Below are positions 28,584 to 39,334 of a stretch of 64,000 bases of DNA, in pieces. Where the stretch lies: NCBI GenBank assembly GCA_013360875.1, contig JABWAU010000005.1, positions 1 through 64,000 on the forward strand. Reading direction: 5' to 3'. Origin of the DNA: Anaerolineales bacterium. Lineage in GTDB: Bacteria; Chloroflexota; Anaerolineae; Anaerolineales; Villigracilaceae. The notes beneath the pieces are model-generated. The model ran no database searches. It was not told where the DNA came from and saw only the letters and a program-made list of their open reading frames with translations. Every line of letters begins with the position of its first letter. The stretch's first letter is position 1. The position numbers and the translations under genes are program-made.

Positions 28584-31562
28584 TTACGGCAGCATCCAGA
28601 TGTGAATGGAGCCGTACTTCGATCCGAGGGCGAACAACTTTTGCTCGGGGAGGAAGGCGACCTGATAATGGTAATCATCCTGGTTGTCAATCGTTGCGCG
28701 TGAGCTGGTGGTCACGTTCCTGACCTGCGCTTTGTCGCCGACGACGTAGGCATACCAGCCGCCCTCTTGATTCCCGGCTAAAAAGATCTCGCCGGGCAGA
28801 GGGTAGGGGGCGGGAAACCTTTTGTTCGAAATATCGAACGAGTCCTTATTCCCAAGCCAGACGGAGCCGTCTCCCAGAACGAAGAGCAACCGGTTCCGTT
28901 CGGGGAAGTAGTACATCATTGTTGCGCCTTCAATTCTGGTTCCGCACATATCCTGTATGTTCTGCTCGTATGAAAACAGGATGCCCGCATTGGAGATGAC
29001 CGTCAGTAGTTTGTTCTGGGGCGTGAAGAATTGCCCGCAACCGGCGGTGGGACCGCCGCTCGATTTGATCTGTTCCCAGGTGGTAACGTCCCAGATGTTT
29101 GCCTGATAAGCGGTTCCTGCGATCAGCAGTTTCGAGTCGTCTGTAAATTGGACGAAGGCTTTTGGAGGGTATCCGGGCAGGTCGGCGACGATGTTCCCTG
29201 TGGCGAGTTCCACGACCCGCACCGCATCCGGCTTGTTCCTGCCCGGGGAATAGACGGTCGCAAGGTATTTATTGTCCGGCGAGAACGGGTTGCCTTTCGG
29301 CAGGGTTCCGTCCACCTGATACGCCAACTGCGCGGAAGCGAGCCGCCAGATACGGACGGTCGCATCGTCGTGGGAGGTTGCCAGCCAGGAGCCGTCCGCG
29401 GAAAAATGGATTTCATGGATGGCGCGCATGCTCTGATCGAGCGAAAAGATGGATTCCCCGGTCAGGGCGTCCCACAGTTTCAATCCCTCCTCCCAGTTTC
29501 CGGCGGCGACGACCAGTTGGTTCGGCGAGAACGCAACGGTCTGGATCGGATCGTCGTATCCCTTGATGATCTGCAGCGGCACGTGGGTTTTGGAATAGTC
29601 CTCGCTGCCCGGCATTGCAAAGACCTTGACCTCCCCGGTATTGATACCGAGGGCAACGTATTTATCGTCGTAGGAGAAATCGAAGGCGGCGGCGGCGCCT
29701 CCCAGGTTGACGAAACTGGTGATGTGCCTTTGCTCGAACAGGTCCCATACGTAGACGGAATTTGCGATGCCCCCGCCGAGCAAGTATTGACGATCCCGCG
29801 ATAAGCCCAATTTGTTGATCGGGGTCGGGTTGTTGAGTTCCAGCGTTTTTTTCTGCGCTTGAATGTCCCACACAGAGATGGTCCTCCCTCCGTTGCTGGC
29901 GTAGATGAACCTGCCGTCCCCGCTCACGACCAGGTCTTCGACGGCGGGAACCTCGTCAACCGCCAGCAGAACAGAACGCTGGTCAACGGAAAAGTAATTG
30001 ATCGTCCCGTTCTGGAATCCCACCGCGATGTTTTTTCCGTTTGGAGAATAGGAGAGGGCGGTCACGAAACGGGATGGGGAGGTGGCGATGCGGGCTGAAT
30101 CGGGCTTTTTATAGGAAAAATTTCGTTCGAGTTTACCGGATGCGGAATTCCAGGCAGTCACGTCCCCATCGGGGGAACCGGCGGCGATCTCGCTCCCATC
30201 GGGATTGAATGTCATTGCCACGACGTTGAATTTCGTGTCAATGAAAAGATATGGATCCTTTTCCCGCGCGCGATACAGGAAGATTCCGCTGGACGTTCCC
30301 AATGCAATTGTGTCCCCATCCGGCGACCAGGCAACGACGTTCACGCCGCCGATGCCCCAGCGGGCGATTTCCGCGGGCTGGCTTGGTCGCTTGATGGGAA
30401 GAGGCGTTCCCAAAAGGGTGATGACGGCGGACGACAGATCGGAGGGTGGGGGAGTCGTCGTGACGAGGACGGCAGTCGGTTCGGGAGTCTGACCGGTTTC
30501 CGTCTCTGCAATGAGCGTGGGCGCGGCGGTATTCGTCGCGATCGCCGAAGCGACTCCGACAGGCGGGACGTCGGACAAGGCGGTTGGTTGAGGAACACGA
30601 TAGAACTGGTTGTATCCCCACACGGACGCGCCCACGATGACCGCCAGCAACACGGTCAACAGGATGGCGGGGAGGTATTTCAGTTTCTTATTCCTCTTCC
30701 TAGCGAGTTTGACGATCTTTTCCTCGGGGGCTTTCTCTCCCAGTGCGATCATTTCCAGCACGTCCGCGAACTCTCCCATGCTCGCGTAGCGGTCTTCCGG
30801 CTTCTTTTGCACAGCGCGCAAGATCGCCAGTTCCACGAATTTCGGAAGCCGCCTGTCGAACGTCGTCGGCAGGGGAAGTTCGTCGGTGACGTGTTTCAAC
30901 ACCATCGCCATCGGCGTATCGGCTGTGAACGGTTTTCTGCCCGTCACCATTTCGTAGAAGACCAGTCCCAGGGAGTAAATGTCCGCCCTGAAATCCACCT
31001 CCTTGCCCATTCCCTGCTCCGGGGACATATATTCGGGAGTGCCGACTCCCACGCCGATGGCGGAACTTACTTTTTCCTCCTTCGTTTCGAGCAGTTTCAA
31101 AATGCCGAAGTCGGAGAGCATCGGGCGGAAGTCCTCCTGGAGGAGGATGTTGGAGGGCTTGACGTCGCGGTGGACGATCTGCTGGTGGTGGACGTATTCC
31201 AGCGCCCGCGCGATCGGAGCCAGGACCGCCGCCGCGGTCTGCCAGGGGATCTTCTGATTCATCGCCTCTTTGAGCGTTCCCCCAGCGACGAATTCCATGA
31301 CCAAATAAGGTTGTTCGTTTTCGACGCCGTAGTTCAGGACTTTCACAATGTTCGTATGGGTCAGATTCGCCAGCGCGCGGGCTTCCATCTGGAACTGTTC
31401 GAGGAACACCTGCGAACTCCGCCTCGTGGGCAGGATGACCTTGATTGCGACGTTGCTTTCCACGCGTGTGTCGAGCGCATTGAATACCTTTGCCATCCCG
31501 CCTTCGCCGAGTTGCTCCAGCAGGATGTACTGTCCCAGTTTTTTCCCGAATACGTCGTTCAT
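28584..31562 (-). CDS. Transmembrane Ser/Thr protein kinase with WD40 repeats (catalytic motifs intact)
   Basis: 992 aa; GEGGMAKVFNA, VAIKVI, HRDVKPSNILL, LSDFG; TM; WD40 repeats. Confidence 0.93.
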   Translation of the reverse strand: MNDVFGKKLGQYILLEQLGEGGMAKVFNALDTRVESNVAIKVILPTRRSSQVFLEQFQMEARALANLTHTNIVKVLNYGVENEQPYLVMEFVAGGTLKEAMNQKIPWQTAAAVLAPIARALEYVHHQQIVHRDVKPSNILLQEDFRPMLSDFGILKLLETKEEKVSSAIGVGVGTPEYMSPEQGMGKEVDFRADIYSLGLVFYEMVTGRKPFTADTPMAMVLKHVTDELPLPTTFDRRLPKFVELAILRAVQKKPEDRYASMGEFADVLEMIALGEKAPEEKIVKLARKRNKKLKYLPAILLTVLLAVIVGASVWGYNQFYRVPQPTALSDVPPVGVASAIATNTAAPTLIAETETGQTPEPTAVLVTTTPPPSDLSSAVITLLGTPLPIKRPSQPAEIARWGIGGVNVVAWSPDGDTIALGTSSGIFLYRAREKDPYLFIDTKFNVVAMTFNPDGSEIAAGSPDGDVTAWNSASGKLERNFSYKKPDSARIATSPSRFVTALSYSPNGKNIAVGFQNGTINYFSVDQRSVLLAVDEVPAVEDLVVSGDGRFIYASNGGRTISVWDIQAQKKTLELNNPTPINKLGLSRDRQYLLGGGIANSVYVWDLFEQRHITSFVNLGGAAAAFDFSYDDKYVALGINTGEVKVFAMPGSEDYSKTHVPLQIIKGYDDPIQTVAFSPNQLVVAAGNWEEGLKLWDALTGESIFSLDQSMRAIHEIHFSADGSWLATSHDDATVRIWRLASAQLAYQVDGTLPKGNPFSPDNKYLATVYSPGRNKPDAVRVVELATGNIVADLPGYPPKAFVQFTDDSKLLIAGTAYQANIWDVTTWEQIKSSGGPTAGCGQFFTPQNKLLTVISNAGILFSYEQNIQDMCGTRIEGATMMYYFPERNRLLFVLGDGSVWLGNKDSFDISNKRFPAPYPLPGEIFLAGNQEGGWYAYVVGDKAQVRNVTTSSRATIDNQDDYHYQVAFLPEQKLFALGSKYGSIHIWMLP

Positions 31563-31583
31563 CGAAACTCAACCTTTTGACAT

Positions 31584-34523
31584 TTATTTGGGAACGCCCC
31601 ACAGACGGATCGTCCCATCGAGCGAAGAGGAGATCAGAAACTTTCCGTCGGGAGTGAACCGAAGGTCTGTGATCGAACCGGTGTGACCGAACAGGGACAT
31701 GACCTCCTGGCGGGTGGAAACGTCCCACAGGTGGATCGTATTGTCGTCGTAGGCGGCGGCAAGCAGATTGCCGTCGAGGTTGATGGCGGCACTGACGACA
31801 TTCCGCAGATTGACCCCGGACATTTCCCGCGTGTCGCTCTCCGAGAGCACGGCGACCAACTGGCTGTTCCCGCCATAGACTAGCCGCCCGTTGACATCGT
31901 CCACGTAAAACGCTCTCATGAAATCCGCCCGGTTGAAATTGCACAACATGGATCTGTTTTGAACGCCCGTCAAAATGAAATGGTAATTGGTGATGGACAG
32001 AACCGGTTTGTCCTTCAAGTCGAGATAATTCGAACAGCCGCTCCCACTGAACTGCTTTTTCGTCTTCAACTGCTGCCCGCTGGACATGGACCACAAACGG
32101 ATGACCTGGTCGTATCCCGCGGCGACCTGCGTATCGCCCTGGACGAATTGAATCGCCTCCACCTTCTGATGTCCGTTGAAGGCATGGATCTCCTCCCAGT
32201 CGTTCGTCGAAAACACCTTGACCGTGGACGGGTCTGCGCTGAGGGCGAGATACCGATCGTCCTGCGAAAACGGATTGCCGGTCTTGATCTCGCCGGTCAA
32301 TTGACGCGCGAGGCTGCCGTTTGATATCTCCCAGACCCTGACCATGTTGTTATCGTGCTGGGAAATCAGATAATTGCCGTTGTGGGAGATGGTGAAGCGC
32401 CGGGCATGGGCGTCCAGCGATTGATTCTGCCGGAGTTCACGTCCCGTCGAGGCGTCCAATGCCCGCAATGTTCCGTTACGCAAAGCCGAATACAACGTCT
32501 TTCCATCCGGGTTGAAAGCCAAGTTATGAACGCTGCCCAGGCTGCCCGCAATCGCGCCCAGCGTATTCCCCTGCGTCCGCCAGACCTGGGCTCCCTCCCG
32601 ATTCCAGACGAAGATCCCGCCGTTGACGTCCCCGGCGGCAAAGGTCTTTCCATCGAGGGACGCGGCGACGCCGACCAGGGGGAATTGAAGGTTGCCCAGC
32701 GTCTCGCTGCCGGGCTCGTCCTCAATGCCCACGAGCGCCACCCTCCTGTCCGATCCGCCGACGAGGACGAGCGGCGATTCCCTGATGCCCGCCATATCCA
32801 CCACTTTGGAGGAAAACGTGATGGAACGAACCAGCGCAAGGCTTTCACCGTCCCATACGTTGACCTTGAAATCACCCCCGCCCGTGACGACCCGCCTGCC
32901 GTCCGATGAATACGTCACACAACTCACGCTCAAAACCTGAACCGGATCGGATTTGATGCTCTCCCTCGCGCCAACGTTCCATTGGATCAGATTGTTATCC
33001 AACGCGACCGACGCCAATCGTTTCCCGTCCGGGGAAAACGCAAGGTCGAGGACGCCCATGGTATGACCGCTGTACGCCGTCTCTGTGATCTCCTGCCACG
33101 TATCCGTGTCCCACACGCGGATCAAACCGTCCCGATCCCCCGCGGCGATCAAGCCGCTGTCCGGCGAAAACTCGATGGCGCTCACCCAGGAATACGTATC
33201 AATGTACTTTTGAAGTTCGAGAGTATGCGGGTCGAAGATGAACAAGCCACGCGAGGAACCTGCGGCAACATGCCTGCCATCGGGGGATACGGTCAAGTCG
33301 TTCAAATCTCCGATGCCCCACACGCTGATCGGTATCATCCGTTTTACGTTGGCGATTTGGATCGCCTGGCTTACGGACCCAACCGGGGTTTCCTGGAACA
33401 GAGGGAAGGTAATGCTTGCCGGCATTCGCGTTGGGGCGGTTGTCGGGGAGGAAATGATCGGGTTTGTCGCGACAGGCGGCGAGGTCGGCTTGAGCGTTTT
33501 GGATGGCATCGCCGCGGCCGGGGATGAAGTCTCCGTTCCGCCTCCAAAACCGGACCTTTGACCTGCTCCTGCGACCCAAGCCAATCCCGCCCCGATAGCC
33601 AGCGCCAAAACCAAGCCCACGCCCACCCAGGGACGGATCAGGGTTGGTCGCCCGGCTGGAACGGCTAACGGTTTTTTGACCATGGAGCGGGTGATGGTCA
33701 GGTCCAGCGCGCCGCGCGCCAGGATCACCCCCGCCTCCTGCATGGATTGGTATCGGTCGTCCGGGTTCAGCGCCAGGCATTTCGCGATCATCGTTTGAAT
33801 GGCGGGCGGAACGTCCTTGTCGAATTTGATGTCCTTCTCCCCGGCGAAATTTCTTTTCCGCAGCGTGTCGAGGGGCGTTGGCTCCAGCAGGGGGATTTCC
33901 CCTTTGATCCACTCGTGCAGGATCACGCCCATCGAATACACGTCGCTGCGCGCGTCCGGCGGCGCGCCGTTGAGTTGTTCGGGGGCGCAATATTCATACC
34001 CCCATTTGTTGATCCACGCGCCCGGCGCGCGGGCAAGGATGTGATCCGTGATGATGCGCTCGAAGCCGAAGTCGAAGAGGATCGGGATTTTTTTATCATT
34101 GAGGACGACGCTGTTCGGATTGAGAAAACCGTGACAGATCCCCATTTGATGGGCGTGCGCCGCCGCCTGCGAAACCGACACCAGTTCCCGCGCCAGTTCG
34201 TGCCAGGGATACTTTCTGTTGAAAAAACGGCGCAACGGGCGGGCTGGGTAAAAGTCGTAAACGAGGTAGATCAGATTCTCGTGAATGCCGGAGGCGATCA
34301 TGGAGGCGATGTTCGGGTGGTTCAATTTGGCGTTCCTGCCCGCCTGTTCGTTCAACAGGCTCAGGAGCGCCGGGCGATCCACCGCCTGGACCTTGACGAC
34401 CTCCACCCCCACGTGTCGCCGGGTGCGCGGGTCGTACGCGCGGAATAGACTCCTCGTCCCGGTCTCCCGCACCTTCACGAGGATCTGATACTGGTCAATC
34501 GTTGCGCCGATGAGGTTTTTCAT
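31584..34523 (-). CDS. Transmembrane pseudokinase-WD40 protein
   Basis: 979 aa; kinase fold retained but HRDxKxxN is HGFLNPNS and the G-loop is degenerate; TM; WD40 repeats. Confidence 0.88.
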   Translation of the reverse strand: MKNLIGATIDQYQILVKVRETGTRSLFRAYDPRTRRHVGVEVVKVQAVDRPALLSLLNEQAGRNAKLNHPNIASMIASGIHENLIYLVYDFYPARPLRRFFNRKYPWHELARELVSVSQAAAHAHQMGICHGFLNPNSVVLNDKKIPILFDFGFERIITDHILARAPGAWINKWGYEYCAPEQLNGAPPDARSDVYSMGVILHEWIKGEIPLLEPTPLDTLRKRNFAGEKDIKFDKDVPPAIQTMIAKCLALNPDDRYQSMQEAGVILARGALDLTITRSMVKKPLAVPAGRPTLIRPWVGVGLVLALAIGAGLAWVAGAGQRSGFGGGTETSSPAAAMPSKTLKPTSPPVATNPIISSPTTAPTRMPASITFPLFQETPVGSVSQAIQIANVKRMIPISVWGIGDLNDLTVSPDGRHVAAGSSRGLFIFDPHTLELQKYIDTYSWVSAIEFSPDSGLIAAGDRDGLIRVWDTDTWQEITETAYSGHTMGVLDLAFSPDGKRLASVALDNNLIQWNVGARESIKSDPVQVLSVSCVTYSSDGRRVVTGGGDFKVNVWDGESLALVRSITFSSKVVDMAGIRESPLVLVGGSDRRVALVGIEDEPGSETLGNLQFPLVGVAASLDGKTFAAGDVNGGIFVWNREGAQVWRTQGNTLGAIAGSLGSVHNLAFNPDGKTLYSALRNGTLRALDASTGRELRQNQSLDAHARRFTISHNGNYLISQHDNNMVRVWEISNGSLARQLTGEIKTGNPFSQDDRYLALSADPSTVKVFSTNDWEEIHAFNGHQKVEAIQFVQGDTQVAAGYDQVIRLWSMSSGQQLKTKKQFSGSGCSNYLDLKDKPVLSITNYHFILTGVQNRSMLCNFNRADFMRAFYVDDVNGRLVYGGNSQLVAVLSESDTREMSGVNLRNVVSAAINLDGNLLAAAYDDNTIHLWDVSTRQEVMSLFGHTGSITDLRFTPDGKFLISSSLDGTIRLWGVPK

Positions 34524-34539
34524 GGTGATGCCGCCAACG

Positions 34540-37500
34540 CTACCGGGAACCCGGAACGCCGAACAGGCGCGTCGTCCCGTCGTCGCCCGCAGTGGCGAGT
34601 TTTGTGCCGTCGTCCGAAAATTTTATTGCCCTTAGCGCTCCGAAGTTCCCAACGATTTCGCGTATGAAACCTCCGTCCCTTCCGTCCAAAAAGATCAGCC
34701 TTCCGCTTTCATCCCCAACGGCAATGATCGAACCGTCGGGCGATGCGGCAAGAACAGTGACCGCGCGTTCGGGTCTGTACGTCCATAGCGTCTGCCTGGA
34801 TGATGTATCGAAGCCTTCCACAAGGCGATTGGAGTTGAGGAAGACCAAAATCGTCAGGTCGCCGGAAAAGGCGGGCAGGTTCGCCCCCAGGCTTCTGGCG
34901 CAAATGTATCGGGCGCGATCGTCCAGCCTCGGCAATGTCCCTGCGGACGAAGTGATCTGAAGGATTTCCCCGTCGTTGTCCGAAGTAGTGACATAACAAC
35001 CCGTCAAGGGGTACCCGCCGGAGTAGGTTTCAAAGCCGCTGGCGTAATCCCAGGTCTTTGATTGATTCAAATTCCCGGAGATAAACACGCTCCCCTCGCG
35101 CGCGTAACTGACCATCGCGCCCGGAATTGCGCTCGAAAGATCCCCGGCGACGGATGCCCCCAACGCGACCTGCCGGTAAGTCTCGTCAACGATGTGTTCG
35201 CCGGTTATCGTAACACGGGCGGTTTCCGTCTGACGAATGACAATGGACGAGCCGTCCGGCGCGATCGGGTCGCCGAACGGGAGCGCGTACGCGGACTTGT
35301 AGAGTTCCCGGTTGGTGGTCAGGTTCCAAACGTTCGTCGTCCCGCGCCTGCCGCCGGAAGCCAGGATCGTTCCATCGGGCGAAAAGTCCAGCCGATCCAG
35401 GATATCGTACATGGGTTTCACCACTTCCGTCTGTTGGACCGTCGCTCGTCCGTCCCAGCGGATGGAGACGACTTCGCCGCCAAAGGAAACCGAGCGCGAC
35501 CCGAACTCGAACTTTGGACCGAACACGTCCACCAGGTTCCTCAGTGGCGGGTGGATCTCGAAATTCAACGACACGCCCGGGAATTTCTGCTGCGCGGGGT
35601 TGTACACTTTCGAGTTGCCGTTGTCCACGCCCACGATCAGGCGGGTATCGTTGTCGGCGTATTCGAGACTCCAGATTCTCTCTTTTACGGGAATGGGATC
35701 GGTTCGCAGTTGCGGGATGGCGTTGGTCAACGACTGGGCTGTGACCATGCTCCACTGGCGGACGTAACCGGTATCGCCGCCTGCCGCGAAGTACCGGTCG
35801 TCGGACGAGATGGCGACGGCTTTGGGTTTGCCCTCGAAACGAAGTTCGTATATTTTGGCGCCCGAGGCGACGTCCCAAATGCGGATGAGTTGATCGTCCG
35901 CGCACGATACCAGCGTCCTCCCATCGTTCGAAACCGCCAGGTCGTTCACCGGGACGGCATGCGCGGCGATGTCCTTGATGGCGCTCTGCCGGTTCAGGTC
36001 CCAAACGATGATATGCTGGTCGTGGGACGCGGAATAAAGCAGGCGGTCGTTGCTGGAAAAGATGAGACGGGAGATCCTGGCTTTGTGTCCCTTCAGCGTT
36101 GTGGTGACGACCTCGTTTCTCCAATCCCACAACTGAATGTCGCCGGAGTTCACACCGATCGCAAGGATATCGCCGTTCGTCGAGAACTGGACGCTGGTCG
36201 CCCAATCCTGCGGGTCAATCCACGTTTCGAACTGATTCCTGCTGAACACAAAGACGCCTGCGGACGAGGCGATGGCGAAATACCGCTCATCCGGCGAGGA
36301 GTCCGCGTCTTCCGGTTTGCCGTATCCCAGCCTGGAGATTTCCACGATGTCCATGACGTTGGACGGCGAGATGACCTCGGTGGGCAGGGCTGGCGTTTCC
36401 CCCTCGAATGCCGGTTTGTAGACGACCTGCGCCGGGGCGGATTCTGTGGAAACGCCGGTCGGCGCGGACGTTGAGGTTGCCGCGCCCGCCGGAGCCTGGT
36501 CTGCGTCCTGAGTTCGCGTCTGGATGGATTGCGCCGGCGCGGGGCTGGCAAACGGCTGGTTGTCCGCCGGGGGAGGCGATGAATCAACGACCTGCCCGCC
36601 GTTCCCGCGCGGATACAAAAGATACGCGGCGGCAAATCCTGCCAGTATGAGGAATCCAGCCGCGTATTGCCAGGCGCGGCGCGCGACGCGCCTCTCTGCC
36701 GCGATGCGTTTCTTGAATCGAAAGCGCGTCCATTTCCCTGCCCTCATGCGGTCCAGAGCGTCCGTGACCTGCGAGAACCTCGAGAAGCGCGCGCCCGCTT
36801 CCAACTGGATGCACTTCTGGATGAACCTCAAAACATCCCCGGTAACAGGCGTGGGGATGTTGTCAACCTTTGCCGTTGACGATTCCAAAAGAGAGACCGC
36901 CGTCTCGGGCGCGTACCTTCCCTCGAAGGGAAACTTGCCGAAGATGTAATAGTAAAAGACCACACCAAAGGAATAAATGTCGGATGCGCGGGTGGGGTTG
37001 CGCCCCAGCGCCTGTTCCGGCGAGGCACACTTCAAATTCGATATGGATAGATTTTCGAAACCCTCCCCAAGATTTTCCGCCAGCAGTTTTTTGAACACCC
37101 CGCTCAAACCGTGATCGAACAATTTCGGTTCCCCCTCCCCGTCAATGAAGATGTTTTCCGTGTTCAGCGAGCCGTGCAAAATTTCCTGCTTGTGCAAATA
37201 ATCGAGGGCGTCCGCGATCTTTCGAAAGAACAACAGGAGTTCCTTCCGGTCGGTCGGCGGCGCATGACGTTCGTCGAGCAATCTGGTCGAGCCGCCGCCG
37301 AACACGACGTAGGGCAGGTTCTCGTATTTCCCGAAATCGAGTATCGGCAGGAGGTGTTCGTGTTCGATGAATCGTAGGTGGCTGACCAGGTTGAAGAACT
37401 CGTCCAGGATGTCTTCGGACCACGTCAGTGTGGGATGATAGATTTTAATCAGAACGCGGTTTTCGGAGTCCTTCTCGACGGCGTTATAAAACACCCCCTC

Positions 37501-37566
37501 GGGCGTTTTGCGAAGCAATTCGATGATTTTATAGTTCCCGATCGTCGCGATGTTCTCTACTTCCAT
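34540..37566 (-). CDS. Transmembrane pseudokinase-WD40 protein
   Basis: 1008 aa; HRD is HGS, DFG is DHG; TM; WD40 repeats. Confidence 0.88.
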   Translation of the reverse strand: MEVENIATIGNYKIIELLRKTPEGVFYNAVEKDSENRVLIKIYHPTLTWSEDILDEFFNLVSHLRFIEHEHLLPILDFGKYENLPYVVFGGGSTRLLDERHAPPTDRKELLLFFRKIADALDYLHKQEILHGSLNTENIFIDGEGEPKLFDHGLSGVFKKLLAENLGEGFENLSISNLKCASPEQALGRNPTRASDIYSFGVVFYYYIFGKFPFEGRYAPETAVSLLESSTAKVDNIPTPVTGDVLRFIQKCIQLEAGARFSRFSQVTDALDRMRAGKWTRFRFKKRIAAERRVARRAWQYAAGFLILAGFAAAYLLYPRGNGGQVVDSSPPPADNQPFASPAPAQSIQTRTQDADQAPAGAATSTSAPTGVSTESAPAQVVYKPAFEGETPALPTEVISPSNVMDIVEISRLGYGKPEDADSSPDERYFAIASSAGVFVFSRNQFETWIDPQDWATSVQFSTNGDILAIGVNSGDIQLWDWRNEVVTTTLKGHKARISRLIFSSNDRLLYSASHDQHIIVWDLNRQSAIKDIAAHAVPVNDLAVSNDGRTLVSCADDQLIRIWDVASGAKIYELRFEGKPKAVAISSDDRYFAAGGDTGYVRQWSMVTAQSLTNAIPQLRTDPIPVKERIWSLEYADNDTRLIVGVDNGNSKVYNPAQQKFPGVSLNFEIHPPLRNLVDVFGPKFEFGSRSVSFGGEVVSIRWDGRATVQQTEVVKPMYDILDRLDFSPDGTILASGGRRGTTNVWNLTTNRELYKSAYALPFGDPIAPDGSSIVIRQTETARVTITGEHIVDETYRQVALGASVAGDLSSAIPGAMVSYAREGSVFISGNLNQSKTWDYASGFETYSGGYPLTGCYVTTSDNDGEILQITSSAGTLPRLDDRARYICARSLGANLPAFSGDLTILVFLNSNRLVEGFDTSSRQTLWTYRPERAVTVLAASPDGSIIAVGDESGRLIFLDGRDGGFIREIVGNFGALRAIKFSDDGTKLATAGDDGTTRLFGVPGSR

Positions 37567-37889
37567 GTTGTTGCAACCTTTTGCAGGACGAAATCCTTCC
37601 TTCGAATACCCTTGTGAACGCTTCGATGTAATGGAGGAACAACCCGGAGTTTTAACTGGTAAAGCTTGAACGGCGCATGACGGTTATATCACGAAAGGTC
37701 GCGCTGGTATGTTGTAACATCATGCCAGCCCAACGGAATTTCCATTGGCGGTTCAGGCGGGACCCCGGACTGGATCGGTTGCGGGAAGAAAATCTGCCCA
37801 CCCTGAAAGCGGATCGTCGTCACCCGTCTTGGAATGTTGGATACAATTATTATAGAACCATATCCCACTCTTTGCATAGGAATTTTCCC

Positions 37890-38711
37890 ATGACTTCGAC
37901 GGCTTCGACCAACCTGCGCCTCCTGCTCGACCAGATCGGGCGGGTGGGTAAACGTCTTTGCGACCTGGGCGCCGCGGAGGGGGCGGCGGGTAATATTTCG
38001 GTCTGCGTGCGCGCCGTGCTGGGCGTGACGGATTTGTTCCCGCAAATGAGGGACATCGAATTGCCGGTAAGCGTCCCTGAACTGGCTGGCGCAACCGTGA
38101 TCGTCACCGGCTCCGGCCGGAGGCTGGGGGAAATCGCCGATTCGCCGGGCGGCAGCCTCGCGTGCGTTGTTGTGGAACATGACGGAAAGACCGGGAAAAT
38201 GTTAACCTCCGCCGACTGCCCTTTTGAACGCGTGACGAGCGAATTCAACTCGCACCTTGCCGTTCATCACGACCAAATGAAAGCGCGTAACGTGAGACTC
38301 CATGCGGTGATCCACGCCCAGCCTGTTCACCTTACCTACCTGAGTCACATCCCCACTTATCAGGATGAAACGTATTTCAACCGGAGGCTCTTCCGCTGGC
38401 AGCCCGAGACAATCCTGAGCATCCCGCAAGGGATCGGGGTCCTGCCTTTCATCGTCAACGGTTCGGACGAACAAATGACCGCGACCGTGCGCGCCATGCG
38501 GGAGCGTCCGCTCCTGGTGTGGGCGCGACATGGGGTGATTTCTCGGGCGGACAATTCCATCCTTCATGCCCTGGATTTGATCGAATACGCGGAGACGGCG
38601 GCTCGTTATGAGACCTTGAACCTGTCCACCGGCGAAAAGGCGGATGGTCTCAGCCCGGAGGAAATCCGCCGGATTTGCCGGGCATGGAACGTTTCGCAGA
38701 AGGTCTATTGA
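37890..38711 (+). CDS. Class II aldolase/adducin family protein (rhamnulose-1-phosphate aldolase-like)
   Basis: GAAEGAAGNISV, HAVIHAQPVHLTYLS, LVWARHGVI; start placed at MTSTAS rather than the 37677 ORF start. Confidence 0.8.
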   Translation: MTSTASTNLRLLLDQIGRVGKRLCDLGAAEGAAGNISVCVRAVLGVTDLFPQMRDIELPVSVPELAGATVIVTGSGRRLGEIADSPGGSLACVVVEHDGKTGKMLTSADCPFERVTSEFNSHLAVHHDQMKARNVRLHAVIHAQPVHLTYLSHIPTYQDETYFNRRLFRWQPETILSIPQGIGVLPFIVNGSDEQMTATVRAMRERPLLVWARHGVISRADNSILHALDLIEYAETAARYETLNLSTGEKADGLSPEEIRRICRAWNVSQKVY

Positions 38712-38853
38712 GGGGAATCCTCGGTGGGGGAGAGTTGGCTTTGGGTGTTGGATCAGGTTCCGGCTGGGAGGGAGGCGGAGCGTCAATTTGCTTGTCAGGT
38801 ATGGGATTTGAGTCTATACTTCGACAAAACCACGAGTTGAGAGGAGGCTGGTT

Positions 38854-39291
38854 ATGGCGACCGTCCGTGACATCATCCGCAAGAAGGGCGGGGAAGTGTT
38901 TTCAATTCCGCCCGAGGCGACCGTGTTCGACGCGCTCAAGATGATGGCAGACAATAATGTCGGGGCGTTGCTCGTGATGACAGGCGGAAAGGTGGAAGGG
39001 ATCCTTTCGGAGCGCGATTGCATCCGCAGGGTGGACCTGCACGGGCGGAACTCGCGCGAGACGAAGGTCAGGGAAATCATGACCTCCAAGGTTCTGTACG
39101 CGCAAGCCAGCCAGTCTTTGGAGGAGTGTGTCGCCATTATGATTGACAAGAACATTCGCCATCTGCCCGTCTTCGAGAACGAGGAGTTGATCGGCTTGAT
39201 CTCCGCTCGCGACGCGCTCAATGAGATGGTGGATCAGCAGAAGTTCGTGATCTCGCAGTTGGAACATTACATCACCGGCGGGGGAAGGTAA
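38854..39291 (+). CDS. CBS-domain pair protein
   Basis: 145 aa; VFDALKMMADNNVGALLV..GILSERD and ECVAIMIDKNIRHLPVFENEELIGLISARD. Confidence 0.9.
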   Translation: MATVRDIIRKKGGEVFSIPPEATVFDALKMMADNNVGALLVMTGGKVEGILSERDCIRRVDLHGRNSRETKVREIMTSKVLYAQASQSLEECVAIMIDKNIRHLPVFENEELIGLISARDALNEMVDQQKFVISQLEHYITGGGR

Positions 39292-39334
39292 TGGCGCCAC
39301 CCGCGTCGTCAATCGTTTCAATGAGGCGGGCAGG

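Noticed and set aside
25601-37600. Plus-strand ORFs of 100-470 aa inside the kinase array
   Set aside because: Antisense to well-supported kinase-WD40 genes; compositionally biased with no domains.
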